The position numbers and the translations under genes are program-made. Under the pieces are notes generated by a model. It did no database searches. It was not told the origin of the DNA and worked only from the letters and a program-made list of their open reading frames with translations. DNA of 64,000 nt from Paenibacillus sp. FSL R5-0517. GTDB taxonomy: Bacteria > Bacillota > Bacilli > Paenibacillales > Paenibacillaceae. Shown piece after piece: positions 8,306 to 17,749 of the stretch (its first letter is position 1; each line of letters begins with the position of its first letter). The DNA is taken from NCBI RefSeq assembly GCF_037974355.1, contig NZ_CP150235.1, positions 3,162,001 through 3,226,000 of the forward strand, written 5' to 3'.

Positions 8306-9196
8306 ATGTTTGCCAAAACGATTCGCAAGGACCATTACGGCTACTATTTCATTGCTCCGTTCTTTATTATTTTCACCATTTTTGGGCTTTATCCCATTTT
8401 ATATTCGCTCTATATCAGTTTCACCAACTTTGATGGCATCACGACGCCTGACTTTGTAGGAATCGGTAACTACGTGGCTGTACTACAAGATCCGTTGTTC
8501 TACAAAACCTTGTTTAATACATTATTCATCTGGGGCGTATCTGTCGTTCCGCAGCTGACGATTTCCCTGGTGTTGGCCTTTATCCTGAATGATAAGCTGC
8601 TCAGAGGACGGGATTTTTTCAGAGCCGTATACTTTTTCCCGAATATTGTAACGGCTGCATCACTCGGGTTACTTGTCAGCCTGATCTTTGACTGGCAATC
8701 CGGAGGACTTAATCATTTTTTGGTGCAAACTGGCATCATACAAGATCCAATTAACTGGAAAAATGATCCCTGGTTTATGCGTCTGATTGTGTCCTCGATT
8801 CTCTTTTTCCAATACTTTGGCTATTCCATGGTCATCTACCTCGCAGGTCTCCAGGGGATAGACCCGTCGTTATTGGAGGCTGCGCAGATGGATGGAGCGA
8901 AAAAGAAACATATTTTCATTCATATTATCGTGCCAATGCTCCGTCCAATTATTCTGTTTCAGATGATTACCTCCATTATTGGTGGCATTCAGATTTTTGA
9001 TCAACCATTTACATTAACCAATGGCAATGGTGGTCCTGACCGGGCAGCCATGACAAGCATTATGTATCTCTATAATGTCGCATTTCAGAGCACTCGTTTT
9101 GGGTACGGCGCTGCAATCGCATTTTGTCTGTTTATTATCATCATACTGTTGTCCGTTGCATCCTTCATCATGACCAAGCGGAAGAGCCGTTCATAG
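8306..9196 (+). CDS. Sugar ABC transporter permease (MalF type)
   Basis: The 296-residue integral membrane protein has six hydrophobic segments. The EAA loop that contacts the ATPase is recognisable as EAAQMDGAKKKHIFIHIIVPMLRP near residues 190-215. A GGGGGGAT ribosome site precedes the ATG. It follows the binding-protein gene after about 100 bases and is followed 14 bases later by the second permease, forming one import operon. The sugar is unknown. Confidence 0.92.
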   Translation: MFAKTIRKDHYGYYFIAPFFIIFTIFGLYPILYSLYISFTNFDGITTPDFVGIGNYVAVLQDPLFYKTLFNTLFIWGVSVVPQLTISLVLAFILNDKLLRGRDFFRAVYFFPNIVTAASLGLLVSLIFDWQSGGLNHFLVQTGIIQDPINWKNDPWFMRLIVSSILFFQYFGYSMVIYLAGLQGIDPSLLEAAQMDGAKKKHIFIHIIVPMLRPIILFQMITSIIGGIQIFDQPFTLTNGNGGPDRAAMTSIMYLYNVAFQSTRFGYGAAIAFCLFIIIILLSVASFIMTKRKSRS

Positions 9197-9210
9197 GGAG
9201 GGGAGTTCTC

Positions 9211-10092
9211 ATGCAAACTGCAAAATCAGTTGAACAACCAAATGCAGCGATTCAGCAATATGCCACCACAAGGCGACTGACGGCAGGCAAGATCATCATC
9301 TATCTGTTATTGATTGGTCTTGCCGTGCTGTGCATTATTCCATTTTATCTGATGCTCATCTATTCAACACATAACAATGCAACGATTGCTTCAACATTCA
9401 CCTTTCTTCCCGGATCGTTTTTGGTGGATAATTATATGAACATGGTATCCAAAATTAACATTTGGCGTGGGTTTGCCAACAGTATTTTCATTGCAGGATC
9501 ATCAACTGTATTATCTCTGTATATTGGTGCTTTGACCGCATACGGTTTTGCCAAATTCAAATTCAAAGGGCGCAACTGGTTGTTCCTGTTTCTGTTAGCA
9601 ACCATGATGGTGCCGGGTCAGTTGGCCCTGATTGGGGTATATCGCCTATTCAGTATGTTGGGGCTTCTGGACAGCTATGCCGCGATTATTTTGCCGGCTG
9701 CGGCTAACGCGTTTAATGTATTCTTTATCAAACAGTTCATGGAGAGCAGTATCCCGGATGAGATTATTGAATCTGCACGTGTGGACAGTGCCGGTGAGTT
9801 CCGGACGTTCAATCAGATTGTATTGCCTATTCTGGGGCCGGCCATCTCCGCCCTTGGCATCTTCACGTTTATTGGGTCGTGGAATAATTTTCTAACACCG
9901 CTTGTACTGTTTTTCTCCCTGGATAAATACCCCCTTCCAGTACTAGTTGCGTTAGTTCAGGGTTACTATGGGATGGATTATGGGCTCTTATACTTGGGTG
10001 TAGCAATCTCAATCCTGCCTATTATTGTTGTATTCTCTGTGTTTTCCAAACAGATTATCGGAAGTGTTGCTTTGGGTGCTGTAAAAGGATAG
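9211..10092 (+). CDS. Sugar ABC transporter permease (MalG type)
   Basis: The second permease has 293 residues with six membrane segments. Its EAA loop reads ESARVDSAGEFRTFNQIVLPILGPA. The reading frame extends back to 9124 inside the upstream gene, but AGGGAGGGG immediately before 9211 marks the real ATG. It should form the heterodimeric channel with the preceding permease. The C-terminal VALGAVKG ending is typical of the family and is seen again in the second transporter at 59252. Confidence 0.92.
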   Translation: MQTAKSVEQPNAAIQQYATTRRLTAGKIIIYLLLIGLAVLCIIPFYLMLIYSTHNNATIASTFTFLPGSFLVDNYMNMVSKINIWRGFANSIFIAGSSTVLSLYIGALTAYGFAKFKFKGRNWLFLFLLATMMVPGQLALIGVYRLFSMLGLLDSYAAIILPAAANAFNVFFIKQFMESSIPDEIIESARVDSAGEFRTFNQIVLPILGPAISALGIFTFIGSWNNFLTPLVLFFSLDKYPLPVLVALVQGYYGMDYGLLYLGVAISILPIIVVFSVFSKQIIGSVALGAVKG

Positions 10093-10154
10093 TGACGAAT
10101 TGTATAACGGAATATCAGGGATGCAAAGGGTCCTTTATTCTGATTATATTCTCA

Positions 10155-10180
10155 GGGTCGCTCAAGAGGGCGGCTCTTTT
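10155..10180 (+). terminator. Probable terminator of the sugar import operon
   Basis: GGGTCGC (10155-10161) and GCGGCTC (10170-10176) pair with wobbles, followed by TTTT. It is weaker than, but similar to, the GTCGCC terminator family. Confidence 0.5.
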
Positions 10181-10277
10181 GCTATTCAATATTTTGCGTA
10201 TATATACCAACGTATAAGTAAAGGATACCTTTAACTGAGAATATCTGGACGAGCATGCGCAGAAAGGGGAGGGCGGT

Positions 10278-11687
10278 ATGGACACATCACAGATAACACA
10301 ACAGAACCTGCCGTTAACCGGACATCTTGCTATTGATCAGGAAATGTTAAGCTCCGTTTTTGCAGGTTGCTCGGATGTTATGTTTCATACATTCCAAACC
10401 GCATGCCATACTTCAGCACTATGTGTATATTGTGTGGGTTTATGCGATACAGAGCGGCTGGAGAGACAAGTTCTAACCCCCCTTCAGGAAATGGGGATTG
10501 AAGCTGCGCAGGTTCCCCTGGCTTCAGTTAAAAGTGTTGAAACAACTACTCAGGCGGTGCAGGCGATATTAGAGGGGGAAGCTTTGTTACTACTGGAAGG
10601 TTCAATGATTGGAACTACATACCCTCTATACAAAGCTGAAAATCGTTCAACCGAGGAACCTTTAGCTGAATCGACCGTGCGCGGTGCACGGGATGGATTC
10701 ACAGAATCGTTAACGATGAATGTATCTCTTCTTCGCAAACGTCTTAAGACACCTGCATTGAAGCTTCATACACGTAATATGGGAGATCGAACCAACACCA
10801 GTATTTCACTTGTATACATGGAGGGAATTATCGACCCCAAGCTGGTAAAGGAAGTGAAGACACGACTTTCGGATTTAAAACTTCGTGACGTACTGGAGAG
10901 TCAGTACATTGAAGAAGGCATTGTTGATCAGCGGTACTCCCCATTTCCACAGATGATTGCGACGGAGCGTCCGGATGTTGTCGCTTCCAACTTGCTGGAA
11001 GGTCGCTTTGCTATTTTTGTGGACGGAACGCCTTTCACTCTTATTGCGCCAGTGACCATCTTTTCCATGTTACAATCCCCCGAAGATTATTATCAAAATG
11101 TGTTTATGAGTGTTTTTGTACGCTGGCTGCGATACATTTTTTTTGTGTTATCCATGCTGCTCCCATCCGCTTATGTAGCAATTACGACGTTTCATCAGGA
11201 GATGATTCCGACCGTATTGCTTCTCAGTATTGCGCGGGCGAGAGAAGAGATCCCTTTTCCTGCACTGGTGGAAGCGCTCATTATGGAAATCGCCTTTGAA
11301 GCACTGCGGGAGGCGGGCGTCCGATTGCCGAAGCAGGTCGGATCTGCAGTCAGTATCGTGGGAGCTTTAATTATTGGTCAAGCGGCGACGAGTGCCGGAA
11401 TTGTGTCAGCCCCCATGATTATCATTGTTGCGATAACCGGTATCGCTTCTTTCATGATCCCTCGTTACGCTGCCAGCATTGCGACCCGATTACTGCGTTT
11501 TCCTATGATGTTTCTGGCGGGAACGCTGGGACTCACAGGTGTCATGTTGGGAGTTATCCTGGTTGTCATTCATCTGAGCAGTCTTCGTTCATTCGGAACA
11601 CCTTATCTGTCACCAGTAGCCCCTACGATGAGCAAGGAACTCAAGGATGTATGGTGGCGTCCAGCACCAAGGAACAAACCGGATTAG
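10278..11687 (+). CDS. Spore germination receptor subunit A (GerA/GerKA family)
   Basis: The 469-residue protein has a soluble N-terminal half followed from about residue 280 by several membrane segments, the architecture of GerA-type A subunits in the spore inner membrane. Family hallmarks are DPKLVKEVKTRL, the ERPDVVASNLLEGRFAIFVDG block and EIPFPALVEALIMEIAFEALREAGVRLP. It is the first gene of a complete A-B-C set. The nutrient sensed is not predictable. An AAGGGGAGG box precedes the ATG. Confidence 0.95.
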   Translation: MDTSQITQQNLPLTGHLAIDQEMLSSVFAGCSDVMFHTFQTACHTSALCVYCVGLCDTERLERQVLTPLQEMGIEAAQVPLASVKSVETTTQAVQAILEGEALLLLEGSMIGTTYPLYKAENRSTEEPLAESTVRGARDGFTESLTMNVSLLRKRLKTPALKLHTRNMGDRTNTSISLVYMEGIIDPKLVKEVKTRLSDLKLRDVLESQYIEEGIVDQRYSPFPQMIATERPDVVASNLLEGRFAIFVDGTPFTLIAPVTIFSMLQSPEDYYQNVFMSVFVRWLRYIFFVLSMLLPSAYVAITTFHQEMIPTVLLLSIARAREEIPFPALVEALIMEIAFEALREAGVRLPKQVGSAVSIVGALIIGQAATSAGIVSAPMIIIVAITGIASFMIPRYAASIATRLLRFPMMFLAGTLGLTGVMLGVILVVIHLSSLRSFGTPYLSPVAPTMSKELKDVWWRPAPRNKPD

Positions 11688-11727
11688 AACAATTCATACT
11701 CAAGCAATCAAGGGAGAGGGATTACAC

Positions 11728-12843
11728 ATGTTAACTGACAAAGGAAAAATATCAGAGACTCAATTGGCATTCATGATCTTTCCTGCCATTCTCGCAACAG
11801 CCATCTTGTCTGTTCCTGGAATTACAATGCATTATGCAGGTCATGACATGTGGCTCTCTCCAATTATAGGCTCCCTTATTGGTTTTGCAGCGGTAGCGAT
11901 CTCTATCGGACTGGATCGCCTGTACCCCGGAAAAACGCTCATTCAATCGAGTGTATCGATTGCGGGACGTATCTTTGGAAAATTAATAGGATTGGTGTAT
12001 ATCATTTTTTTGCCCCATTTGACGGGCTTGATTATACGGACGTACGGTGAATTCATCGTTAACAATGCACTTCCGCGGACTCCGCTATTCGTTGTAATGG
12101 GGACGATGGTTGCGGTGTGTGCGCTGAATGTCAGACTAGGAATCGAAGTAGTTGGACGCACGTCTCAAATCTTTGTGACCCTGCTTATCGTGTTGCTTAG
12201 TCTAATCTTCATTCTATTGATCGGGGAACTGACTCCAGCGGAATTATTCCCTTTCATGGAGAACGGACCGCTACCTAGCATTAAAGGAGCCCTTGCTCCT
12301 GCTGCATGGTTTAGTGAATACATCGTAATTGCCTTCTTGCTTCCTTATGTCAATCGTAGAAAACGCACAACACGAGTTATGTTGGGTTCCCTTATACTAA
12401 CGACAACCGCAATGACGGTAATCAATCTGTTTTGCCTTTTTTTAATTGGAGATCTGACGGATAGCTTTGTATATCCGGTTATGATTGCCGCAAGATACAT
12501 AACCATTGCAGACTTTCTGCAACATATTGAATCCCTGATTATTGCGGTTTGGATTTTTGGAATCTTCGTCAAGATTTCTGTTTTTCTTTATATTTTTGCG
12601 ACATCCACAGCAGAATGGTTCGGTTTGAAGGATTACAAACCCGTCGTTGTGCCGCTTTCGTTTCTATGCATGGTTTATGCCTACTGGGTTGTGTCCGGCG
12701 GATCAGGTACATCCAGTCTGATTGGCCCTTCAGCTAATTTGTATACGATCAGCATTTTATTAATCCTTCCGGCTATGATCTACGGTGTCGCATGGCTGAA
12801 GAAAGGGTGGGCACATTTTCGAAAGAATCAAGCGAACACCTGA
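11728..12843 (+). CDS. Spore germination receptor subunit B (GerB/GerKB, APC-superfamily permease)
   Basis: The 371-residue protein has about ten hydrophobic segments and belongs to the endospore germination permease family, related to amino-acid permeases. It begins LTDKGKISETQLAFMIFPAILATAILSVPG, a typical family opening. The frame runs back to 11647 in the A gene, but AGGGAGAGGG before 11728 marks the start. B subunits carry the germinant-binding pocket in Bacillus receptors. Its stop is directly followed by the C gene. Confidence 0.93.
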   Translation: MLTDKGKISETQLAFMIFPAILATAILSVPGITMHYAGHDMWLSPIIGSLIGFAAVAISIGLDRLYPGKTLIQSSVSIAGRIFGKLIGLVYIIFLPHLTGLIIRTYGEFIVNNALPRTPLFVVMGTMVAVCALNVRLGIEVVGRTSQIFVTLLIVLLSLIFILLIGELTPAELFPFMENGPLPSIKGALAPAAWFSEYIVIAFLLPYVNRRKRTTRVMLGSLILTTTAMTVINLFCLFLIGDLTDSFVYPVMIAARYITIADFLQHIESLIIAVWIFGIFVKISVFLYIFATSTAEWFGLKDYKPVVVPLSFLCMVYAYWVVSGGSGTSSLIGPSANLYTISILLILPAMIYGVAWLKKGWAHFRKNQANT

Positions 12844-12861
12844 TTGATGGGGGAGGAGCAC

Positions 12862-14037
12862 TTGCGAATATATAGAGTACTACTAATGCCAATATTGTGT
12901 TGTGTACTTTTAAGTGGATGCTGGGATCGCATTGAGATTAACGATTTGGCTATCGTGCTGGCTACGGGTATAGATTACGAAGATGGCAAAGTGCAACTGA
13001 CTTCACAGATTTTCATTCCGCGAAAGGCCAGTGCAGGAGATAGCAGTGGGAGCGGAGGCAGTCCAAGCGGGGTTACGATGATTCGAACAGCGGAAGGACT
13101 TACAATTGCTGAGGCATTGAATCGGTTACAACGTAAGGTTCCCCGGAATATGTTCTGGGGCCACTGCGAAGTCATCATCATTAGTGAGCAAGCCGGTAAA
13201 CGCGGTATCCGCGAGTACATCGATTTCTTCCTGCGTTATCCCCAGTTTAGGGAGCATGCATATGTCTTTTCCAGCGAAAGGGCGGCAAAAGATATCCTTG
13301 CCTTGCTTGATCCTCTGGAGCGGAGTTCTGCTGAATCGCTGCGTGAGATGGCCAATCTGAAGCTGGGTACACGGATTACCGCTCTTGAACTAGGTAAATC
13401 GATCGAAGGTCCAGGCAGCTCGGTCATCTTGTCTCGCATGTTAATCTTACCCCCGGAGCCCGATCAGGATAAACTGACAACCACCCCATATGTAAAAGGT
13501 TTGAGCTTGTATAAGGAGGATCGCTACGTCAAGACGGTCAAAGAACCACTAAGCGTAGGTGTACTATTACTTGCAAAAGAACTGAACAACATTATCATGC
13601 CTGTTGAATTTAAGCCGTTAAAAGGTTCTTTTTCGATCCAACCCATTGAAATCCAAACGGTCTTGAAACCTCGGATTGTAAATCAACAGTGGAGTATGAA
13701 GGTCGACATCCAAACCCGGGGAGAAGTGGTGTTAAATACAACGGAGGCCGATCTGACTGATCCCGCTGTTTTATCTAAACTGGAACAGGAATGGTCAGCT
13801 AAGCTTACAACACTGGCTCATGATGCTTTAGAGATGGCCCAGAAGGAGTTGCGCACCGATTTCTTCAAATTTGCTGTTGAATTCCGCAGATATTATCCGA
13901 ACCAATGGAAGAAGCAGGAGAAGAACTGGGAAACCATCTATCCTGAATTGGACGTGGAAGTCAAAGTGGATGCACATGTAGTACGTACCGGGAAATCTAC
14001 AGGCCCGCAGGGGATACCTGATGAGGACGAAAATTGA
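12862..14037 (+). CDS. Spore germination receptor subunit C lipoprotein (GerC/GerKC family)
   Basis: The protein has a lipoprotein signal ending in LLSGC followed directly by WDRIEINDLAIVLATGID, the hallmark opening of GerC subunits, and the C-terminal GerAC domain. About 391 residues result from the TTG at 12862, which has GGGAGG five bases upstream. TTG at 12844 and ATG at 12847 are alternative in-frame starts but lack a clear ribosome site. GerC is anchored on the outer face of the inner spore membrane and needs Lgt diacylglyceryl addition at its Cys. Confidence 0.93.
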   Translation: MRIYRVLLMPILCCVLLSGCWDRIEINDLAIVLATGIDYEDGKVQLTSQIFIPRKASAGDSSGSGGSPSGVTMIRTAEGLTIAEALNRLQRKVPRNMFWGHCEVIIISEQAGKRGIREYIDFFLRYPQFREHAYVFSSERAAKDILALLDPLERSSAESLREMANLKLGTRITALELGKSIEGPGSSVILSRMLILPPEPDQDKLTTTPYVKGLSLYKEDRYVKTVKEPLSVGVLLLAKELNNIIMPVEFKPLKGSFSIQPIEIQTVLKPRIVNQQWSMKVDIQTRGEVVLNTTEADLTDPAVLSKLEQEWSAKLTTLAHDALEMAQKELRTDFFKFAVEFRRYYPNQWKKQEKNWETIYPELDVEVKVDAHVVRTGKSTGPQGIPDEDEN

Positions 14038-14075
14038 ACAGAGATCGCTCCTGTTATAGAGAATGAGGTGATTGT

Positions 14076-14294
14076 ATGAAAATAGGCTCAATCCTTGGAA
14101 TTTTGATGCTGGCGGCTGCGATAATGTATGGAGAGTGGAAGAGTAGCAAAGAGAAGCGAGGCAGAATAGTGAGTGCGGGGATTACTGCAGTGGCGACAGT
14201 TATTGGGATCATCCTTCTCTTTCAGCCCCGTTTTCCTGGTCCTACTCAGGTTATGAAGCTTGTATTTGGAAGCGTGGATAAATTAATGAAGTGA
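14076..14294 (+). CDS. Small two-helix membrane protein at the end of the ger operon (D-subunit-like)
   Basis: The 72-residue protein has two hydrophobic helices (about residues 5-19 and 36-50) joined by a charged loop WKSSKEKRGR. It starts 38 bases after gerC with a GAGGTGA box and shares the terminator that follows. Small two-helix proteins, called D subunits, are known next to some Bacillus GerA-type operons and modulate germination. Position and topology fit that role, but I do not recognise a diagnostic motif. Confidence 0.7.
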   Translation: MKIGSILGILMLAAAIMYGEWKSSKEKRGRIVSAGITAVATVIGIILLFQPRFPGPTQVMKLVFGSVDKLMK

Positions 14295-14303
14295 AAATAT
14301 GGA

Positions 14304-14350
14304 AACAGAAGGACCACGTCTTTACGTACCATAGATGAGGTCCTTCTGTT
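14304..14350 (+). terminator. Strong terminator hairpin after the ger operon
   Basis: AACAGAAGGACC (14304-14315) and GGTCCTTCTGTT (14339-14350) are a perfect 12-bp inverted repeat. The T run is short on both strands. It lies between convergent genes and may act in both directions. Confidence 0.75.
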
Positions 14351-14382
14351 GTTTGAAGTGAGCTGCATCAGCTCAAAGATGT

Positions 14383-15657
14383 CTATTCTTTGATTACTGA
14401 AGCGTTCACGGCATCTTCCATTTTTGTATTGTAGGAACGGAACAGACCCAGACGCCAGAACGCGGCTCCTTTGAGGTCATAACGTTTGGCAAGACCGAGC
14501 TTGTCATCTACCGAGGAGGGCGTTTCACTGCTTAAACTGATCCCGAGCAGAAGTTTACTCTTCGGAACACCGGCCTCTATAGCTAATTGAATCGCCTGAT
14601 TTACAAGACTATTTGGCTCAGGTACCTGAGATTTGGTGCCAACCGGATTATACTGATAGGCCATAATAATAAGATCATCCGCAATAGAGGCAAGTGTCTT
14701 GTAATCATAACCCTTATAAGCACTATTTAGAGGCGGGACCGCTAGTGATAAGGATGTATCCTGGGACAAGGAACTCTTTAATTGCTTCACGTAAGCATTG
14801 AGCAGCTTCTGTTGTTCTACTGCATCCAGTTTAAAGCCCAGTCCTTCAAAATCCAGAACAACTCCACCAAAACCATGCTCTGTGACAGCAGCACTTATGC
14901 CTTCAATTGATTTTTGCCGCAACTCAGCGTTACTCAATACTTTGGTCAGTTCGCCGTTTCCATCCAAGGCATATACCATAAGCTGCGGTTGGATCTGCTG
15001 ATCTGCCGCGTCAGCAACGATGGACTGCGGCGTAATATCACCCGAAGCAGCAGGAAGACGGTACTCATCCCCCTGAAGTGTAAACTGACCTTCGCGATCA
15101 ATGCGGCTCCAACCAAATGCTACAGAATTCATGGAAGGAATAAGATCCTTTTCTTGAAAGGATTGCAATGCATAGAAGGCCCTCAGGTGCATCTCGCGTT
15201 GTGGAGATACGAGGGAGACCGTCTTGGTTGCCTGATTCCAGCTTACTTGTACACCGAATTGGTTACTGAATGAACTTAGTGGAATGAGCACGCGTCCCTC
15301 CCACTGAACGGGTGCTGCTGGGAGAGTAACTTTCTTCCCGTTTACGGTCGCTGTAGTACTACCCACTTGAAGCAGTACTTCTGTTGCTTGTCCTTTCACA
15401 ATTTGCGTCGCTTTTACAGTTTGTGATTTGCTATTCCAGGTAATATCGATACCAAGGGCTTCTCCAACCGTTCTAAACGGAACGTACGTGACACCTTTCT
15501 CAATACGAGGAGCTGCATCAAATTTCAGGGGGACATCATCCAATTGAACCGAGATGGCTGGGGCAGCATAGGCTCCACCGATATTTGGGGTACTCCCGAT
15601 GATAGAGAGAGCAATCACCGTAACCGCAGCAATTTTTCCTGCACGTTTAATAAGCAT
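14383..15657 (-). CDS. Secreted protein with copper-amine-oxidase N domain and GH18-like domain
   Basis: The 424-residue protein has a signal peptide (to about residue 32, AYAAP), a tandem copper amine oxidase N-terminal-like domain (YVPFRTVGEALG, then RVLIPLSSFSNQFGVQVSWN), which in Firmicutes acts as a cell-surface stalk, and a C-terminal GH18-type barrel like YaaH/SleL. The catalytic strand reads GVVLDFEGLGF with Glu271 as candidate acid, so the domain may be active on peptidoglycan or chitin-type glycans. AGGAGG precedes the ATG. It stands alone next to a germination operon, so a role in spore cortex or wall turnover is possible but inferred. Confidence 0.85.
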   Translation of the reverse strand: MLIKRAGKIAAVTVIALSIIGSTPNIGGAYAAPAISVQLDDVPLKFDAAPRIEKGVTYVPFRTVGEALGIDITWNSKSQTVKATQIVKGQATEVLLQVGSTTATVNGKKVTLPAAPVQWEGRVLIPLSSFSNQFGVQVSWNQATKTVSLVSPQREMHLRAFYALQSFQEKDLIPSMNSVAFGWSRIDREGQFTLQGDEYRLPAASGDITPQSIVADAADQQIQPQLMVYALDGNGELTKVLSNAELRQKSIEGISAAVTEHGFGGVVLDFEGLGFKLDAVEQQKLLNAYVKQLKSSLSQDTSLSLAVPPLNSAYKGYDYKTLASIADDLIIMAYQYNPVGTKSQVPEPNSLVNQAIQLAIEAGVPKSKLLLGISLSSETPSSVDDKLGLAKRYDLKGAAFWRLGLFRSYNTKMEDAVNASVIKE

Positions 15658-15828
15658 CGTTTGTTTCCTCCTACTTCTTACATAATAATAGAATCATATT
15701 TGATAACAAAATCTAGTAATCTAGCATATGTAGCATAACAAAATTTTCATATCGTTCCAATATAAGAGTCCGAAAACTGCAGAAGAAAGAACAAAAAACC
15801 AGTTTTCAATTGAAAGAGAGGGGCCTAA

Positions 15829-15885
15829 ATAACCCCATACCTCTAATGGGAAAAAGCTTAGAGGCATGGGGTTATACGTGTTTTT
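15829..15885. terminator. Long near-perfect hairpin, likely bidirectional terminator
   Basis: The arms 15829-15846 and 15858-15875 pair over 17 of 18 positions (core CCCCAT / ATGGGG) with an 11-base loop. A T run follows on the + side. The minus-strand gene at 15884 ends only nine bases away, so its transcript would end here. Confidence 0.75.
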
Positions 15886-16309
15886 AATCTGAAACAACAA
15901 ATCCTTCGAAATTCTCAGGTCCGACCCGTGTTGTACCGAGCAGGTTTGTACTGATAAACGCGGTGTAGGTTAATTGGGGCATGAGCGGGGGGTTATAGTC
16001 AGTGGTAGCGAAGACAATCACCTCTGGGTTAAGCAGACCATCTAGACCATAGGTGTGGTTTCCCGAGTACACGATTGGATCGGTTGCGATTGTACCTCGT
16101 ACAACAGTAATCCTCACTACAAAAAGTGCACGCGGCAATTGCACCGTGATGGTTCCTTTTAATGAAACTCTTAGATTGGTTCCGGCTCCAGCAGTTATGA
16201 GACCAATCTGGCCAAATAATTCTGGTGTAAGGATCACTGGAATCGGTATGGAAATGGAATTAAACAAGGCGGCATTCTGTGATGTCCGTGCATCTAGAAA
16301 TTGCGTCAA
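15884..16309 (-). CDS. Hypothetical beta-rich protein, possibly spore-surface type
   Basis: I do not recognise this 141-residue protein with certainty. It is rich in beta-branched residues with almost no charge in the core (VSLKGTITVQLPRALFVVRITVVRGT), has no signal peptide and ends in a FEGFVVSD tail. The compact beta-sandwich look recalls the C-terminal domains of exosporium or spore-surface proteins. An AGGAGG box lies upstream. It follows the kinase gene at 16352 in the same direction but may have its own promoter. Confidence 0.6.
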   Translation of the reverse strand: MTQFLDARTSQNAALFNSISIPIPVILTPELFGQIGLITAGAGTNLRVSLKGTITVQLPRALFVVRITVVRGTIATDPIVYSGNHTYGLDGLLNPEVIVFATTDYNPPLMPQLTYTAFISTNLLGTTRVGPENFEGFVVSD

Positions 16310-16351
16310 TGAATATACCTCCTATCTGTTCCAGATAGAATAATATATTCC

Positions 16352-17587
16352 TCATCGGGATATTCGCATGGACGGTGGGGCAATGCTGGAAATATTAAAG
16401 ACAAACTGACTGCCCAAATCACTGGAATCTTTAAGCCATACCACGCCACCCATAAATTCAGCAAGCTGTTTACAGATGGACAGGCCCAATCCCGTTCCGC
16501 CATACTTCCCTGAATTACCATGAATCTGAGAGTAGGATTTGAACAACAGATCCTGACAATCCTGTGGGATGCCGATGCCCGTATCCTGTATTTCGTAGGT
16601 TGCATGCAGAAGCCCTTTTTTATCAGCAGATACTTGAGCAGAGATACATACTTCACCTTTCTCCGTGAATTTAAGCGCATTCCCAACGAGATTAATTAGA
16701 ATCTGACGAACTTTGTGCTGATCACCCATTAGCATCACATGATCATTGATGTTGTATTCTGCGTACAAACGAATTCCTTTTTTCTGTGCTTCAGAAGAGA
16801 ATAATTGTAATACATGATCTACTGTTTCAGTGACACTATAGGGATTGATCTCCAAAGAGATCGCACCAGCCTCAGCTTTCGAATAATCGAGAATCTGATC
16901 CATCATCGATAGAAGACTTGTGCCACTAGACTCAATGACATTAACATATAACGACTGGTCGTCATTTAGCCGGGTAGATTGTAACAGATTGGCCATCGCA
17001 AGAACACCATTCATTGGTGTACGGATTTCGTGGCTGAGCACTGCCAACAAATTGTTCTTTTCTTCAAGTACTTTTGCAGCGGTTTCTTCCGCTTGTTTTA
17101 ACTGCTGTAGCGTCGTTTCCATCTCAAGAAGACTTGTGAAGAATGAAGACAAGGAGAGAAGCAGATCCACGTCTCTTTGCTGATAGGAATAGAAATCCTG
17201 ATCAAATGAGCAGAGGGAGCCGTAAATCTCTCCGTTCTCATTATGTATAGGTACCCCTACAAATGAACAACCGCCTACGAATTCTGTAGCATCCATATGT
17301 TTGGTTAAAGGATGAGTAAGATTATTATTTATCACCAACGGGCCTTGGATATGTTCTGTCACAAGCGCACAGTATGACTCGGCGTTTTCAACGACTAGTC
17401 CCTCACCCAGAATTAGTTTGTCACGATTATATACGTTCAGAACTTTGGTGGACAGGTGATCCAACTGGGCAATACAAAACGTATTTGCTGGAATTAACCT
17501 GCTTGCCGTGTCCATAACATTAGCAGCCGAATCATATAATTTATGTGAGACTATAGATAGTACATCAATGAATTCTGTTTTTAACAT
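16352..17587 (-). CDS. Soluble GAF-domain sensor histidine kinase
   Basis: The 411-residue kinase has an N-terminal GAF domain (about residues 10-155), a short coiled coil, a dimerisation/phosphoacceptor domain with SHEIRTPMNGV (His186) and a complete ATPase domain with N box NLVGNALKFT, G1 DTGIGIP and G2 GGTGLGLSI. It has no membrane segment and no receiver domain, so it senses an internal signal through GAF. No response regulator is adjacent, making it an orphan kinase. A GGAGGAG box precedes the ATG. A feed into the sporulation phosphorelay is possible but unproven. Confidence 0.9.
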   Translation of the reverse strand: MLKTEFIDVLSIVSHKLYDSAANVMDTASRLIPANTFCIAQLDHLSTKVLNVYNRDKLILGEGLVVENAESYCALVTEHIQGPLVINNNLTHPLTKHMDATEFVGGCSFVGVPIHNENGEIYGSLCSFDQDFYSYQQRDVDLLLSLSSFFTSLLEMETTLQQLKQAEETAAKVLEEKNNLLAVLSHEIRTPMNGVLAMANLLQSTRLNDDQSLYVNVIESSGTSLLSMMDQILDYSKAEAGAISLEINPYSVTETVDHVLQLFSSEAQKKGIRLYAEYNINDHVMLMGDQHKVRQILINLVGNALKFTEKGEVCISAQVSADKKGLLHATYEIQDTGIGIPQDCQDLLFKSYSQIHGNSGKYGGTGLGLSICKQLAEFMGGVVWLKDSSDLGSQFVFNISSIAPPSMRISR

Positions 17588-17749
17588 ATTGATATGACTC
17601 CTCCTGATTGTAGAAATTCGTTGTGCACTGTATTCAGTATATATGAATTCGAAGAATTGAGCATGTATGGTTTTGACAGTGGAAGATGGAAATGAGAAAA
17701 TATAGTGCTGTAGAACATGAAAAATATATAAATTGGTGGAGGCATCTCA

